From positions 18,756 through 71,882 of the forward strand of contig NW_014577223.1 of NCBI RefSeq assembly GCF_000485595.1: 53,127 nt of DNA. The letters run 5' to 3'. This document shows, piece after piece, positions 34,501-47,300 of this stretch; within the stretch, counting starts at the first letter, position 1; each line of letters begins with the position of its first letter. The notes beneath the pieces were generated by a model, which was not told the DNA's origin, did no database searches, and saw only the letters and a program-made list of their open reading frames with translations. The position numbers and the translations under genes are program-made. The stretch comes from Priapulus caudatus (taxonomy: Eukaryota > Priapulida > Priapulimorpha > Priapulimorphida > Priapulidae).

Positions 34501-36382
34501 ATGTAAATGTCTCATTGCAGTCTTGTGCATGCATGTTGACGGTGCGTATCCGTTGCATTATTATCACGAACGCATGTATGCTGTGAACAAAAGTATGTAA
34601 GTGTTAATGATATTGTATATAGTGTTCTAGCTCTGCTATGTGAATCATCACAATGTGGTTGCTCTATCTAGTAGCTAAAACGCTTCTCTGTTATCTATTT
34701 TTGCTATTAGTCATGAAATCTGTTGCTGCCTTACAGGCATTACAAAATAAGTGCCATGAGGTCAGCAAGGTGCGTCATCTAGCACGGAGCATTATACGTC
34801 AACGAAGCGAGATGGAAGAGTTCTTTCTGGATGCACTCGAACATGTGAAAAATGAAATCACTTTCACTAGGTATGTACCTTATCTATAACTGGATTGGCA
34901 ACAGCGTGATTCTAGTAATAGTCGGAAGGCGGTGCTGTCATGGTCCGTTTTAAATTTCTGATAATTTTTCAGGCAGCAATACAGGAAAGAAGTGCAGACT
35001 AAATATAACAAGCGCATGATGGCTGCCTACTGTGGCAAGGGCAGCTACCCTCCTGTACGTACATTCACAAAACAGAAAGGGAGTTCCAACAGTGTTTTCA
35101 GTGATTTGGAATTGGGTGAAAATTGGTAAGTGATGTCGTGCAACTGCTTAGTTTGAAAATGTAATTAATCCTCAATTTTAAATAATTCAGAAACCACTGA
35201 AAAAGTGTGTAGCTATGGTATGTCTGTACGAAAATAGAGCCAAAAAAAATTGTTATAAAGTACTTGCAGTAAAATGATGGCTTGCTTGTAGCCTAGTATA
35301 TAAAATGTTTTGTCTGAAAACATGACCTTGCCAATTATGTGCTCGTGTTTTTGCATGCAGCGAGAAACTCAAGATAGGGTATGTAGTGCTATGTACTCAT
35401 TATTCCTAAAGTAATGTAGTCAAACACAAATTGGAGTGTTGAAAACACAGGCAAAGAATGAATGAATGAAGGAAGGCAAAGAACCGATCGTATAGCACAA
35501 AGATTCGACGATTGGTTGAGATTGTTGACTGTTACTTGGTTAAAATTGACTTTCCCGGTGCACAGAGCTTGATGTTGCCCACAAAATGTGAAATATAATA
35601 CAACTGCTGTAGTTCATTGCCACTGCTCTGCTTCTGTAGGACGGGTGTAGATGGCAAGGTAGACATCAGCGACTTGACATGGGAACAGAAGGAGAGAGTT
35701 CTGCGCTTCCTCTTCAGCAGGATGAACAGCAGATCGCGAGGAAGGAGGCAACAGCCGCTGGACGCGACACCTGGCCCCCGGGGCAAAGCCCACAGTATCA
35801 GGTAACCAACCACACATTACAATCAATGGTGCATTAGAATACCTAGCTTTGGACTTTTGACGAATTCTGTCAATGCTAATTCTAGAGCTTTATGGGTCTC
35901 TACTACAATAAAACACCTGCCACTGTGATGGCTAGCATTTGATCTGCAGAATTGTTATGGGGTTTTATGATACTAATTAAATGTCTAGATAGCATGGTAG
36001 CATTAATATTAAACCGGTATCTGATATTGAAAATATCAGTGAGGTATACAACAGGCAGTCATTAACTCGTTGGATGTTTTGATACTAGCATAACTCTGGG
36101 TTTTTGTACATGCTCATGAATGTGGTTAACTTTGGTTCGTTGTTTTATGCCATGTATGGCAGCAAAATTACCACGACAGACCTGCCTAAATTTTTGATTG
36201 CATTTGATAGTGTGAACAGTTTTGAACATAATGAAGTAACGTTGCTTTATGTGTTATTCAGTGACCAGGTAGCAGAATCTACTGATCACACATTCATCAC
36301 TCAAGCCAAAGTAGACAGGACTGGACATGTGTTGGGCCAAGCAGACATAGCTCAAATAATAGAACCACTGGGCAGTCTATAG
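31393..36382 (+). CDS. BBOF1: BBOF1-like basal body orientation coiled-coil protein
   Basis: BBOF1 (CCDC176) is a ciliary/basal-body coiled-coil protein that, in vertebrates, maintains basal-body alignment in motile cilia. Exons: 32324-32437, 32778-32967, 33135-33278, 33521-33672, 33969-34182, 34357-34494, 34737-34870, 34973-35125, 35640-35801, 36262-36382. Every junction phase agrees. Recognisable segments are VLSFLKRQDEQKQNQIEKLE, RRFFEEKMKLQQEA, ARSIIRQRSEMEEFFLDALE and VDISDLTWEQKERVLRFLF, the last being the family's C-terminal signature. The intron after 34182 uses a GC donor. The first exon is uncertain: 31393-31541 (acidic/Ser-rich MNMESSCENDDSQTV, upstream in-frame stop, donor CA|GTGAGG, phase 2) gives 556 residues. 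The mini-exon at 21946-21995 would give 523, closer to the human length. Mostly heptad-rich helix; no membrane segment. Product confident, 5' end not. Confidence 0.9.
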
Positions 36383-38347
36383 CTTATACAGATGTGGTAA
36401 ATTTAACTGTAACCATGTAGATATTGCTGTGAACAAAACTATTCAGTAATGACACTAGCTGACTATTTGATTCAGCTGCCTGGTGTACTTATAGTCTGTT
36501 TTAGTGTTGTGCATTGTGCAGTCTATTATTTCCTTTGATATCAGTGCCATATGTTGCAGAAAAATGCACAAAGCCAGTTGAATCACACCGTCATCGTAAC
36601 TATTTAAATATAATTGTAATGTGAAAGTCTAGCACATATACATCATATTTGACAACTATTATTTACAGATATAATATATTGCACATTTTTAGTGCTTGTA
36701 AATAACAAGTTTGTAATGTGTTTCTAAAATCAAGTTATATTTCACATGTGTGTACTTTATAAAATTATACATCCTGATATTAGTAACACAGTAATTAGTA
36801 TAAACCTGCAAACTTAAAACGTGTAATAACAACTTTCAAAGACAAAATTAACCATTTGCTACTTGCACCACATGCCACGTACAATTAAGTTAGGATTTGT
36901 ATGATACAAACAATGTAATATTCACAGAAGAAGAGTGCAAGCTAAGCACTTTACCGTATCAGTACAATATGAAGGTCACTATATAAGCTGGGGTTTTGGC
37001 ATTGCTGAATATATGAATAATGACATCACAATACCGCATTAAATGTTTGCAACACTTGACGGTCAAAGTCATGCAAAACACAAAATTTGTACTATCCAAA
37101 ACTGAAACTTTTTAAAATGCTACCCACAACTTTAAGAAATATATATATTAGCAGAAGACTATATCAGCAGCTTTCAGAATATGATTTTATGCCTTAAGCC
37201 CGGCGCACACGTGAGTCATTTTACTCGCGTGTGCGGCGGATTTTCGTTGAGTAATTTGACGCATGCGTCATTTTACTCGCGTGTGCGGCGGATTTTCGTT
37301 GAGTAATTTGACGCATGCGTCATTTTACTTGAGTAAGGGCTTTACTACACATATTCCTCAGATAATCAGATAAAATAACAAGTTTGTAGTTTAGGAAGTT
37401 AGCATAGCAGGATGGTACTGAAAGAGAGGGAGAACATATCTTTACACGTTCAGGCATACCAATAAGAACGAAGTGCTGACATGCGTGCGTTTTAGCAGGT
37501 TGTTAACCTCCTCCCCCTACAATTGGCCCCTTATTATCAGCAATCGCAGGCTTTCTAGACAATTATTTACTCTGCTTTATCTAAGAAGAGCAGTGACATG
37601 ACGGTGACTCTTGGGGGAGAAAACCAATAGCTGCAATTCTGATCACAGCTTGAATCAGAGATCGGTCACCTGATTAACCTTAACATCTGCATGCATTTCT
37701 GGCTGTTTTTTTATTTTTATCCTGGACGACACACAGAGGAAACCTTTCCCCACCACACCACAAATGGTGCGTAATTTATCCCAAGCATGAAACTTGGTTT
37801 ATCCCCTTACCCTGTTATACAAGCAATCTCATCTACTTATAGTGTAATACCAAAAATAGATAAAAGTAGATAAATAAAACTACAAAAATCAAGTCTCATA
37901 TATTTTTGGCAATATATCTAATATAAAAAAACAATGTATGCCCAGCACACACATACACACACACAGGTCCATGCTTGGCCAATTTTCACTGCTCTTACTC
38001 TTCTAAATGTGATAAGAAGAATCTTACCGAAAAATAACCATAATGGATGAATCGACTCCAGTTTTACAGCATGTACGTTAGCTGTCACTGGCATATCTCT
38101 GCTATTTGTCGAAACACACTGTAAAACTGCACCAAACTGCCCTAACCATGAGTAATCAACTGCACTGATAGCTGCTATTACAATCAGCTGAACAAGATCC
38201 AGCCGTGCCAACATGTGTAATATTTTAATGTACCTTTATGGAAATATAACATCAAGAGTTTAAAAAAAAGGTATTATTAGCTCTTGAACATATCGACATC
38301 AGCTTCACCTGCTTGTTCTTTCTCTTGTCTCCCTCCCCGATCAGTTC
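36383..38347. other. Convergent intergenic region between BBOF1 and ENT
   Basis: About 2 kb between two 3' ends, AT-rich, with no coding exon. It holds the 52-bp tandem repeat at 37215-37330 and a CA microsatellite at 37945-37966. Poly(A) signals for both genes are expected here, but none stands out at the right spacing. Confidence 0.65.
37215..37330. repeat. 52-bp tandem repeat, 2.2 copies
   Basis: A unit starting GTCATTTTACTCGCGTGTGC recurs at 37215, 37267 and partly 37319 with exact identity between the two full copies. Each unit ends in the palindrome ACGCATGCGT. It is preceded by CCCGGCGCACACGTGAG, reminiscent of a transposon end. Confidence 0.9.
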
Positions 38348-41300
38348 TTATACAGAAATTATAAATGACACTAGCAATATTGAGAACGCTGACCCAACTG
38401 CAAGTCCAAAGGTCAAAAACGTCGCACAAATAGCACCCCCTGTCTCCACAAATTGCTGTGGTGCCTGCCTACAAAAAGTAACAGAAAATACCTATGACAC
38501 TGATGCTCTCTAACTAGCAGCTATTTTAACATGCTCAGGACAAGGTGTAGGTGAGGAATTCACCACTACTGAAATATCATTGTGTGACCTATCAGGTGAC
38601 AGCTTTCAGAACAAATGTGTCTATACAAAGCCAACTTGCACTAATTACATCACTGGGTGCAACTACACTACATGGACTCTATTCAGATGCAGCAGCAGCA
38701 TTCCAACTTAAGCACAAACCTGCATATAATGCAAGAAAATGTATTTACATGAGCAGATAGTTATTGAAAGCCCAGACAGTCTCTCCAAACAACACAAAAC
38801 TTACAATTATGTATACATATGTGTATATACATACTATCATACTCTTTAAAAGAAGCCTCGACCAACGGATTGCCATTTAATGGTGCAAGCAAAAAATTAA
38901 TTTAATAAACACTTACTATAGTAAGTATATTATCATTTCATCTTGACTTCGTGTATTAACGACTTGATGCGTGCACAAGCAGAAGTGCTAGTGAGGGCTA
39001 GCATGCATCGCATGTTGCCGATGCGAGTGCACAAAGTGTGAGTAGCACTCTGTTAGAATGGCCCTTTCAATGGCTATTTCGCTTTAACATAAAAGCCTCA
39101 ATATCGTATCTTGTTCATTAAAAGAGCTATGATAGCATATGTACATTTATTTATGTGTGCATGTGCATGCATACAAGAGCGTATTAACCTACCTAACACG
39201 CTCTTGATGCATATATATGTGTGACAGTGAGTATTTGTTAAACACATACCACACATCTAACACTCAATGTAGAGAAAAGAGGTTTATAGCATACAGCAGG
39301 TGAAATGTCACATAAATGCAACAAGTACAAATGCACATATTGAACCAGCAAAAAGACCAAACGACATCATTGCTGAACATATGGCACCAGCTGTGTCTGC
39401 ATCACTTGGATACACATTCCTGCAATAGGATAAACATTTTAGCATCAGATATTCATATTTTTTCTATACTTAAAAAAGACATTAAAGGTAGCTTCCCTCG
39501 AACTTTCAAGCGGCAAACATAAAATGAGGCAAAAATGAATAAGCAAAATTAAGGCAATACGTTCATTCAAAGCTTTTAGACTACAAAGTGAAACGTTCGG
39601 GTCAAATGTTTCAAACGCGTTTACCGTTGCCGCTATGCGGCGATTGTTCCGCTCCGCACACTTGCCGTGTTATGTATGTATGAACCATGCTATGTAATAT
39701 TATACATACTGGCAGGTTATGACCCAATGGTTTTTCTGGTCACGTACTTGGCTAGCTGATAAGGAAAGCGCAACGTTGTTGTTGCTGGGAGATTATAGTA
39801 TACTGAGCGAGTTAACGAGTGAGTGAGTCGAGAGTTCTGTCAGGTCGCTGTTAGTTCGGATTACGTGTTGTTGGGTTTTTATCACGTTCTACCTCGAAAA
39901 CAGTTACTGTAAAAATTCTGAAATTAATAACATAAACAGTCGAGGTACCTCTCTGTCTAGACTACAAAGTTTGCTTTCCTAAAATGATTTACATTAAAAG
40001 TTATGATATCTGAAAGTGGCTACATTGACTCGATTGAAATGATGGTTGGTCAAATATAAACAATATGGCGCCTACGGAACCGCGGCGAAAAGCGTTTTTC
40101 GAGTTGTTTCTTTGATGAGCAATATAGGCTTGATACATATTTTTACAGTTTTATTTTCAAACCTAACGTTCAGTTAAAGTGTAGTGAGTTATTTACTGAC
40201 ATTTTTACAGTGGTTTGTTACACAAATTTACGTGGAAAGTTCGAGGGAATCTCCCTTTAACATTAAAGTGGTTATAGTAAGGTCTTATTGCTTTTAATGG
40301 CAGTGGAGCTAGAACTTTGATATTTTTTCTCTCTACCTATGATTTTCTAATTTCAAAGTAGCAGGATATTTCCCAAACGTACTGTAATATAACCTTTGGG
40401 AGACCAGACGAGCTAGTGGGATCATAAAATTATAAATGGCAGCACTGGAAGATAGCCGTAGGAAACTATTAAACTGTGACTTTACTTCATGTTGATAATT
40501 TTTGTCCTTAAGTCACTCCTAGTTTTCTTTGCATATTTTTAGGATGTTAAAAAAGTTTAATAAAATAAGCACTTAAGAACTGAGTTAATTTATGTTTTTT
40601 GTTCATGTGACAAAATTAATTATATTTAAAATTATACACAAGGAAAATTTAGATGCGGGTGAATGAAATTTTGCGATAAAGCCTCGAGGGCGAGTGACAC
40701 TGAAATACGCAGCAACTAAGAAGCACTGATTCTAACCATAAACCTACGTTGACACGTACGGCTAGGAACTATCAACGAGCGTGATAACTAGGCAATCACT
40801 GACAGCTATAATATGCGCTGTTCATTCTCGTCCCACAAGCGAGATCGTCTAACTAAGCAGGAGTACTTACTGTGGTCCATACATCATGCAGAGGGAGGCT
40901 AGGTAGCCGTTTGTAGTTGCAAACAGCAGCATGAAGACAACCGGATAGATGTCGGTGTTGAAAATCACCGGGATCGTTCCACGCGGCTGGATGTTGCACA
41001 GCAGGAAGAGTGGGATGAATCCCACTCTCAGGATGCACAATAAAGGCAGCAGGTAGCTGCCTCTACGTGGCTACAACAAGCAGTGAGTGTAACCATGGTG
41101 ATAACAGCTACCCATACAATATTGTACTGGCCCATATTTATTCATGGGCATCTCTTGTGTATTTGTGTTTTATGTGAGGAAACATTTTTAATGACGATGG
41201 GCATAAAAGCATGTCCGGACATATATAAATGGGACACGTATTGAAGTATACTTACCAAATTGAAGTATAAACTATATTAGAACAGTATTGCTCTCACCCA

Positions 41301-44300
41301 TTGTATAAACGCTGCAACAACCCTACCAATGAGATCACCCACATTGAACATCAGGAAGCAGTACACCGGTATAAAAAACTGATCTGAAACAGAAACAATC
41401 TGGTGTTAAGACTGCAGAGGGAAGGAGTGAGCTGTAACACAACAAAAACAAAAGTGGCCGTGTACAATGACAAAAACCACAAAACAATTGTTTGCACGAA
41501 TGCTTTTGAGATCAAACGTGTTTGATATTCACGAGAAACATATTTTCTTGAGGTCATGGTCGTTTTCTCTGGACACAAAAAAGGTTATAAATGAGTTTTG
41601 CCTCATTGATCAATCAGCGTGTGTCTACCAATCATGTGATATCAAAATGGCAATGCCCATCAAAGAGTGTGGCAAGCGAATAAAGAGGAGATACTGACTA
41701 CTTAGCGGAAAAGCCACAAAAGCTGTCTTAATAGCAATATCGGGAAGCTTGATATACAGGGTGAATGTTTATTTAAATTTGTGTGACACTGTTGGTGTAG
41801 CCATAGATATACACGTACAACACATGTGTTGTGTTGTGTATATCTATGGTGTAGCCAACAATCACAATACAAAAATTTGCCTTGCATGCTGGGTGAAGAC
41901 AGATACAAAAAACACGCTGTCAAACAAGAATCCGCCATGTACGGCGAACAAAGATAAAAGCAAAAAATTACCGTGTGTTTAGCTTTAGTTTCTATGCACA
42001 CATTTTCATGGATAAATCTGCAGCATACTAAATTTATGACAACGTTTATATAAATTGAACTGTAAATTGCTACATTATACATACTCGTCCATCTAGTTCC
42101 ACTATCCTTGTTCACACTTTGTACATTGGATGTAAGAGGAGGAAACAAAGACAACGTCACAAAAAACACCATCCAAACTGACAGAGCCTCCATCTTCACC
42201 TGAAAAACACAAGCGTGGTCTCAGTCAACCACCAGTACTATAGAATGCAAACAACACAATTTCAATACATTTATTATAATCAAAACTAAACATTGCAAAC
42301 AAACCTTGTCCTCATACAATTCGCTGGGCTTGTTTACAAGAGCACACACAAGCAATTAGTATTATATATCCTTGTCATAAATATTTACATGCAATATGTT
42401 CCATCAATCGGGCAACATGGTGACCATGAAATTAGCAAATAACCTAGAAATACCTAGATTATAGCTGAGCTACCTCTAGCTTACTGCATTCATTTCGAGA
42501 AATCTTCATATTTAGTTAATGCTGTTGAAAAAATCACTGACAAGATAATGTCAGATATGCTTTGAATTTAAAAAAATCAGTTATGTATGATTCATGTGTT
42601 TCATATTAAGGCCTTGCCCTCTTATAGTACGCTCTGTTGTGTATACACTTGAAAATACCTTCTTGAATATAGCAATGAAAGGAGGCTTTTCTTTCTTAAC
42701 ACCAATGCCTGAACCTTTAGCCTGTTTAGCTGCTATCAAGTGATCAGAAGTTCTTTCATCTGGATGCTGAAGGTAATAATGGCCAAAATCCTGTGTAAAA
42801 AATAAACGATAAATTATGATTAGAAATAGTATACGATTATAAAATACAACTGGTTTCTCATCTGATATGAAAGTCTCAATGTTTTTAACCTACATTAAAC
42901 ATTACTTATTATATGGTAACAGTAACACTAATGCATCTCATGCATGGTAACTAAACAAAGCAGCAATGAAGAGTTGTGGGACTTAAGTGACTACATTGTC
43001 ACATATAGATCAGGAACACTAAAATTAAATGCGGCTACGTACACTACACGCAGATTACCAAAATTTCCTTGACATATCAGGTACTAGGGCAGTGCTATCA
43101 CGTTATATATTACACCTCATATACAAAGCTGCCTGATTTGCTGGGCTTTCCAACAGACGTACCGTACGTGGAATGGCAAGGTAGGACACAATTGCTATCA
43201 GGATAGCAAACGTGGCTGCCAAGAAATAATTGAAACCACTCTGAAGAGGATCGTCCTGTGTTCCGAGCAAAGTGATGATGCTTGCGAGGGAAGCAAACAT
43301 ACCTGCTATGGCCTGTGGATCGAGATAACCATTGCGAACATTGGACACTATTTAATGTGCCATCAATCTAGCTTTAGTCAAAATCAATCGGCTGTGCAAT
43401 GACGGCAAAGGTTACCATACAAACTCTTAACACTGAACCACTATTATCTGGCTTATAATATTAAAATAGCTTTACATTATTTCTGCATATTAAAGTTAAT
43501 CTTAATGACACTATGATATGAGCTAGTGTTGGCCAAGCCAGACACTAAAATTAAGCATGTACACATTTACATTTTCAGTGAGGTGGCTAGGGATGAATCT
43601 TGCAGAAATGAGTGGATTACAGAACACCCAAGAATGGGAAATTGCTGCAAGGGGCTAATGAACTGTGTACCTGGCCTGCCATAACTCCGCTCGTATACTT
43701 TTGAGGGAAAAAGCCTGCAAGCCCGAACAGACTGGCCTGGATCACAGCACATGCACCTGAAAAACCACAAGATGGCATGTATAAAGCATATATATAAGTA
43801 TCGACTGAATAGTTTTCAGAATCTCTGAAAGTTATACTAAAACTGACACGATCATTCGTAACGACTTCTTCCCAATATGTTAAGTGGTTATAGACAATGC
43901 TGTACCCAAGATAAAATGTTTTTTATCTTTTAGTGAACAACATACAGCCAAAGAAGTTCAAAACGTTTTCTCTTCCATGCAGCGAAATATGAAAGCTTAT
44001 TGTGTGTGCATGCGTGCGTGTTGTGCATCCAACTATTTGTAATATATACTCACTGCTCAGAATGCCAACAGTCAAAACTGTTATCACAAAAAATGCCACT
44101 TGCCCTAAAACACAAGATGAATGAATATTTTACAAGTTTATACCTTGATACGACCAAGAGTTGATCATAGTTACAACGCAAGAATCCTGCTCTAGTTTAT
44201 GTAAAATTAATCTGTTAAAAATATGAATGTAAAACAAGTGAATATTCTTGTACTAATAAGAATCCGATCTACCATAAAATAGGATCAGGAAGATGCAGGA

Positions 44301-47300
44301 GCTTCTGTCTTAGGGCATGTTTTCCTATTGTACACTCGCTATATATTTTCTATTCTCATATGACTAAACAATAAAGACTATATATATTATTTCTCCACAT
44401 GTTGATTTATGTGCAGATGCCAATAAATACTCATCTTGTCTGTAGGCTACGGGTAAACACACAAACAGCGATGTGGAGCACTGCACATACAATACCATTG
44501 CAAACATATAAATGCTCTTATCTGAGCCAATACAGTTTATGGTTCAGATTATCTACCTATATCCTAGAGTTATTACTACATATCTCTATCTCTATTAGAG
44601 TCTATAAAAACCAAATGTAAGAACAAGGAGCATATAAACGAGAAGAACGGCACACTGAATAAGCAGGATTTAAAAAAACGACGAGTGCTAGTGATTATGA
44701 AGAATGTATGCTTACATGAATCAGTGTCCACTTGTGTAAATATCACAGTAAGAATGAACAGCACTACCATTGTAGACATTGCTCCAAACATTCTCACGTT
44801 GGCACACAAGCTACAAAAGCACCAACAATCAAATGATTCTATATAGGCCAGACAGGCAGTGTCGAAATAAATAGTAATGGTTTTTAGTGAGCATTCCACA
44901 AGTGTGATAAAATAAGACAATGAAATACAAGTGTCTCTACAATGACTGCACTTTTTCAGCTACTGATCCTTACTGATTCAGATGAATTCAACTAATTTAT
45001 AATTAAGCGTAACTCAACCGAAACGAACTCAACAGCATATCACACGTGTAACGTTACCGAGCTCAACAAATTTGGACCTAATTGCTACAAAGCAGTGCAT
45101 GCACCTAATGATAAAAACTGCAGGTCAATAAAAAGTAAAAACTAGGAGTCACTTACGTGTGCATGATAGATGATGTGACAAACACAAACACAACGTTAGT
45201 CACCATGGATGTAACCGAGAACCAGTTCTCAAAGGTAATTTGCAGGTACGTTTTATCATCCACCTCGTAGATGGAGGCATTGTGTGACGTATTTCGTAAC
45301 TTGTAGGTGAAATACTAAAAAAACAACAGCATAATTAATCCAGGAAAATAGACCTGACATAGTTGCTAACATTTCAATACCTCCGTACACAATCACTCCA
45401 ACACACAACTGGCGAAGCATATCTTGACGGAATAACTAAAATACAAACCATTCCAACACTATCGCACTAACGAAATTCAATTATACGTTACTTCCGGAGC
45501 ACTTGCCTCATTAGCAGTAATGAAGAAATTCCATGGAAGTAGTTGACCCAGTCCCAACATAGTCATCATGAGATAAACCATGTAATACCTGTATAATGAG
45601 TACAAATACATCAATGTTGAAAGAACTTCATAGTTGTGTTGTTCACAGTTGTTGCATGCATTAATGTGCACACACCATAATCATTTATCTAAACATTTTA
45701 TCTAAACATTGACATTATTAGTGTCAAGATGAAATTAAACATAAAAGTTGAACGTATGCAATTTAATAAAAGAAAAAAATCCATTTTACAGGGTGATACT
45801 CCATCAGGAGTGTTCCCAACTTTAATGTCTAATATATATGGTCATGGTCATATATTAGTTTGTGGTATAATGTCATTTAGGTTAGGGTTAGGGTTAGGTT
45901 TAGGGTTAGGATTATCAATCATTAATCATTAATCATTAATCATTAATCATTAATCATTAATGATATCAAAGTTGGGAACACTCCTAATGGAGCGTTAACC
46001 ATTTTACAATGTAGTATTGTATTTTAATTATGAATCAGGCATATATTTTCGTACGTAAAATTTATCTTTAGTCAAGTGAAACGGTAAGCATGTTTTTACA
46101 CAGCTATCACTTGTGTTTTCAAAGTGATTTAAGCACTTCTTTGCAGTTTAGCAATGTTTGGGCTGTTTCAAGTAATACTCCAGGCACACAATGGCAACAG
46201 GATAAATACACATTTTTGTGGGTAGAAAAAATTCTGGTGTTAGGTAATTCTTGCTGAAGGGGTCGTTGTCATATCAGGTACTACATATATGTACCCGAGG
46301 TACATATATGTATACACAAAGTGTACCAGACTTGTACTACAGAAGTGTACCCTAACTCTAACCCTAACCCTAAACATACCTCATATAAAAATATAAAAAT
46401 AATACGAAATAACCTCAAACTACCTCAGATACATATATGTAGTACCTGATATGACAACGACCCTTCGTGCGTAATTCTTTAGTGACAGTACATGATAGTA
46501 CATGGTCCAGACACACGCACCCAATCTCACCTTGCCTCGTCTATACTAAGCCAGATTCATACACCAACAGCACAATTACATGATAACGTGGGCATATAAT
46601 ATTATTTGAATACTGCCACATCTACAGCTCACAACTATGGAGCTAAAAGCATGCAAGTTACACCATGTTATGGACAAAAATGTATGGTCCACATTGTATC
46701 TGTACATCGTATCAGTAGTGCATGCACACATGCTGTGAGTTTCATGTACTCTAAACAGTATCTTCGTTACTAATTGAATAACGATACTCTTAACCATGTC
46801 ACTGTTTATATAGTTACTCCATACACGCTACGGGTGTAAAAGGACCAAAGTATGAGATTGTATCTGTCTATATATGAGCGACATAGCGCAGCGATGGGGC
46901 ATCTGGATACCCCGCGTTTGCCCGTGCGGAAATCAGTGCGTTATACTCAGTTGGCTTGACCGCTTCGCGCTTGAAAGAATAATACCAAAAAAATCTTAAC
47001 CTATCTATCTATCAATGCATGCATCCATCCATCCCCATCGCGATGCCATACCCATCCCATCCACTCACCTTGAATCCAATTCCCATTCAATCCCATCCTA
47101 TATCCCATCCCGACTTCTTCATTGCCACATGCCCGATGACATGCCATTGCTATGCCATCCAATCTCATCTGCCATATCCATTTACCATCCAATCCCAGTT
47201 CCATGCATCCCAATCCATGCACATCCCCATGCACCATGCCATACCATCCCAGACCATAAAAAATAATAAGAAATTCACAAAGATTAAAAGACATTAAATA

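Noticed and set aside
35361-35378. Possible 18-nt BBOF1 microexon between 35125 and 35640
   Set aside because: It is phase-compatible, but direct joining of 35125 to 35640 gives W-TGVDGKVDI, which aligns better with known BBOF1 sequence; the microexon would add an unsupported CEKLKIG.
37918-38214. 98-codon minus-strand frame after the ENT stop
   Set aside because: It lies beyond the ENT stop codon, starts in a region likely to be 3' UTR, ends in CA-microsatellite-encoded CVCVC residues and has no recognisable domain.
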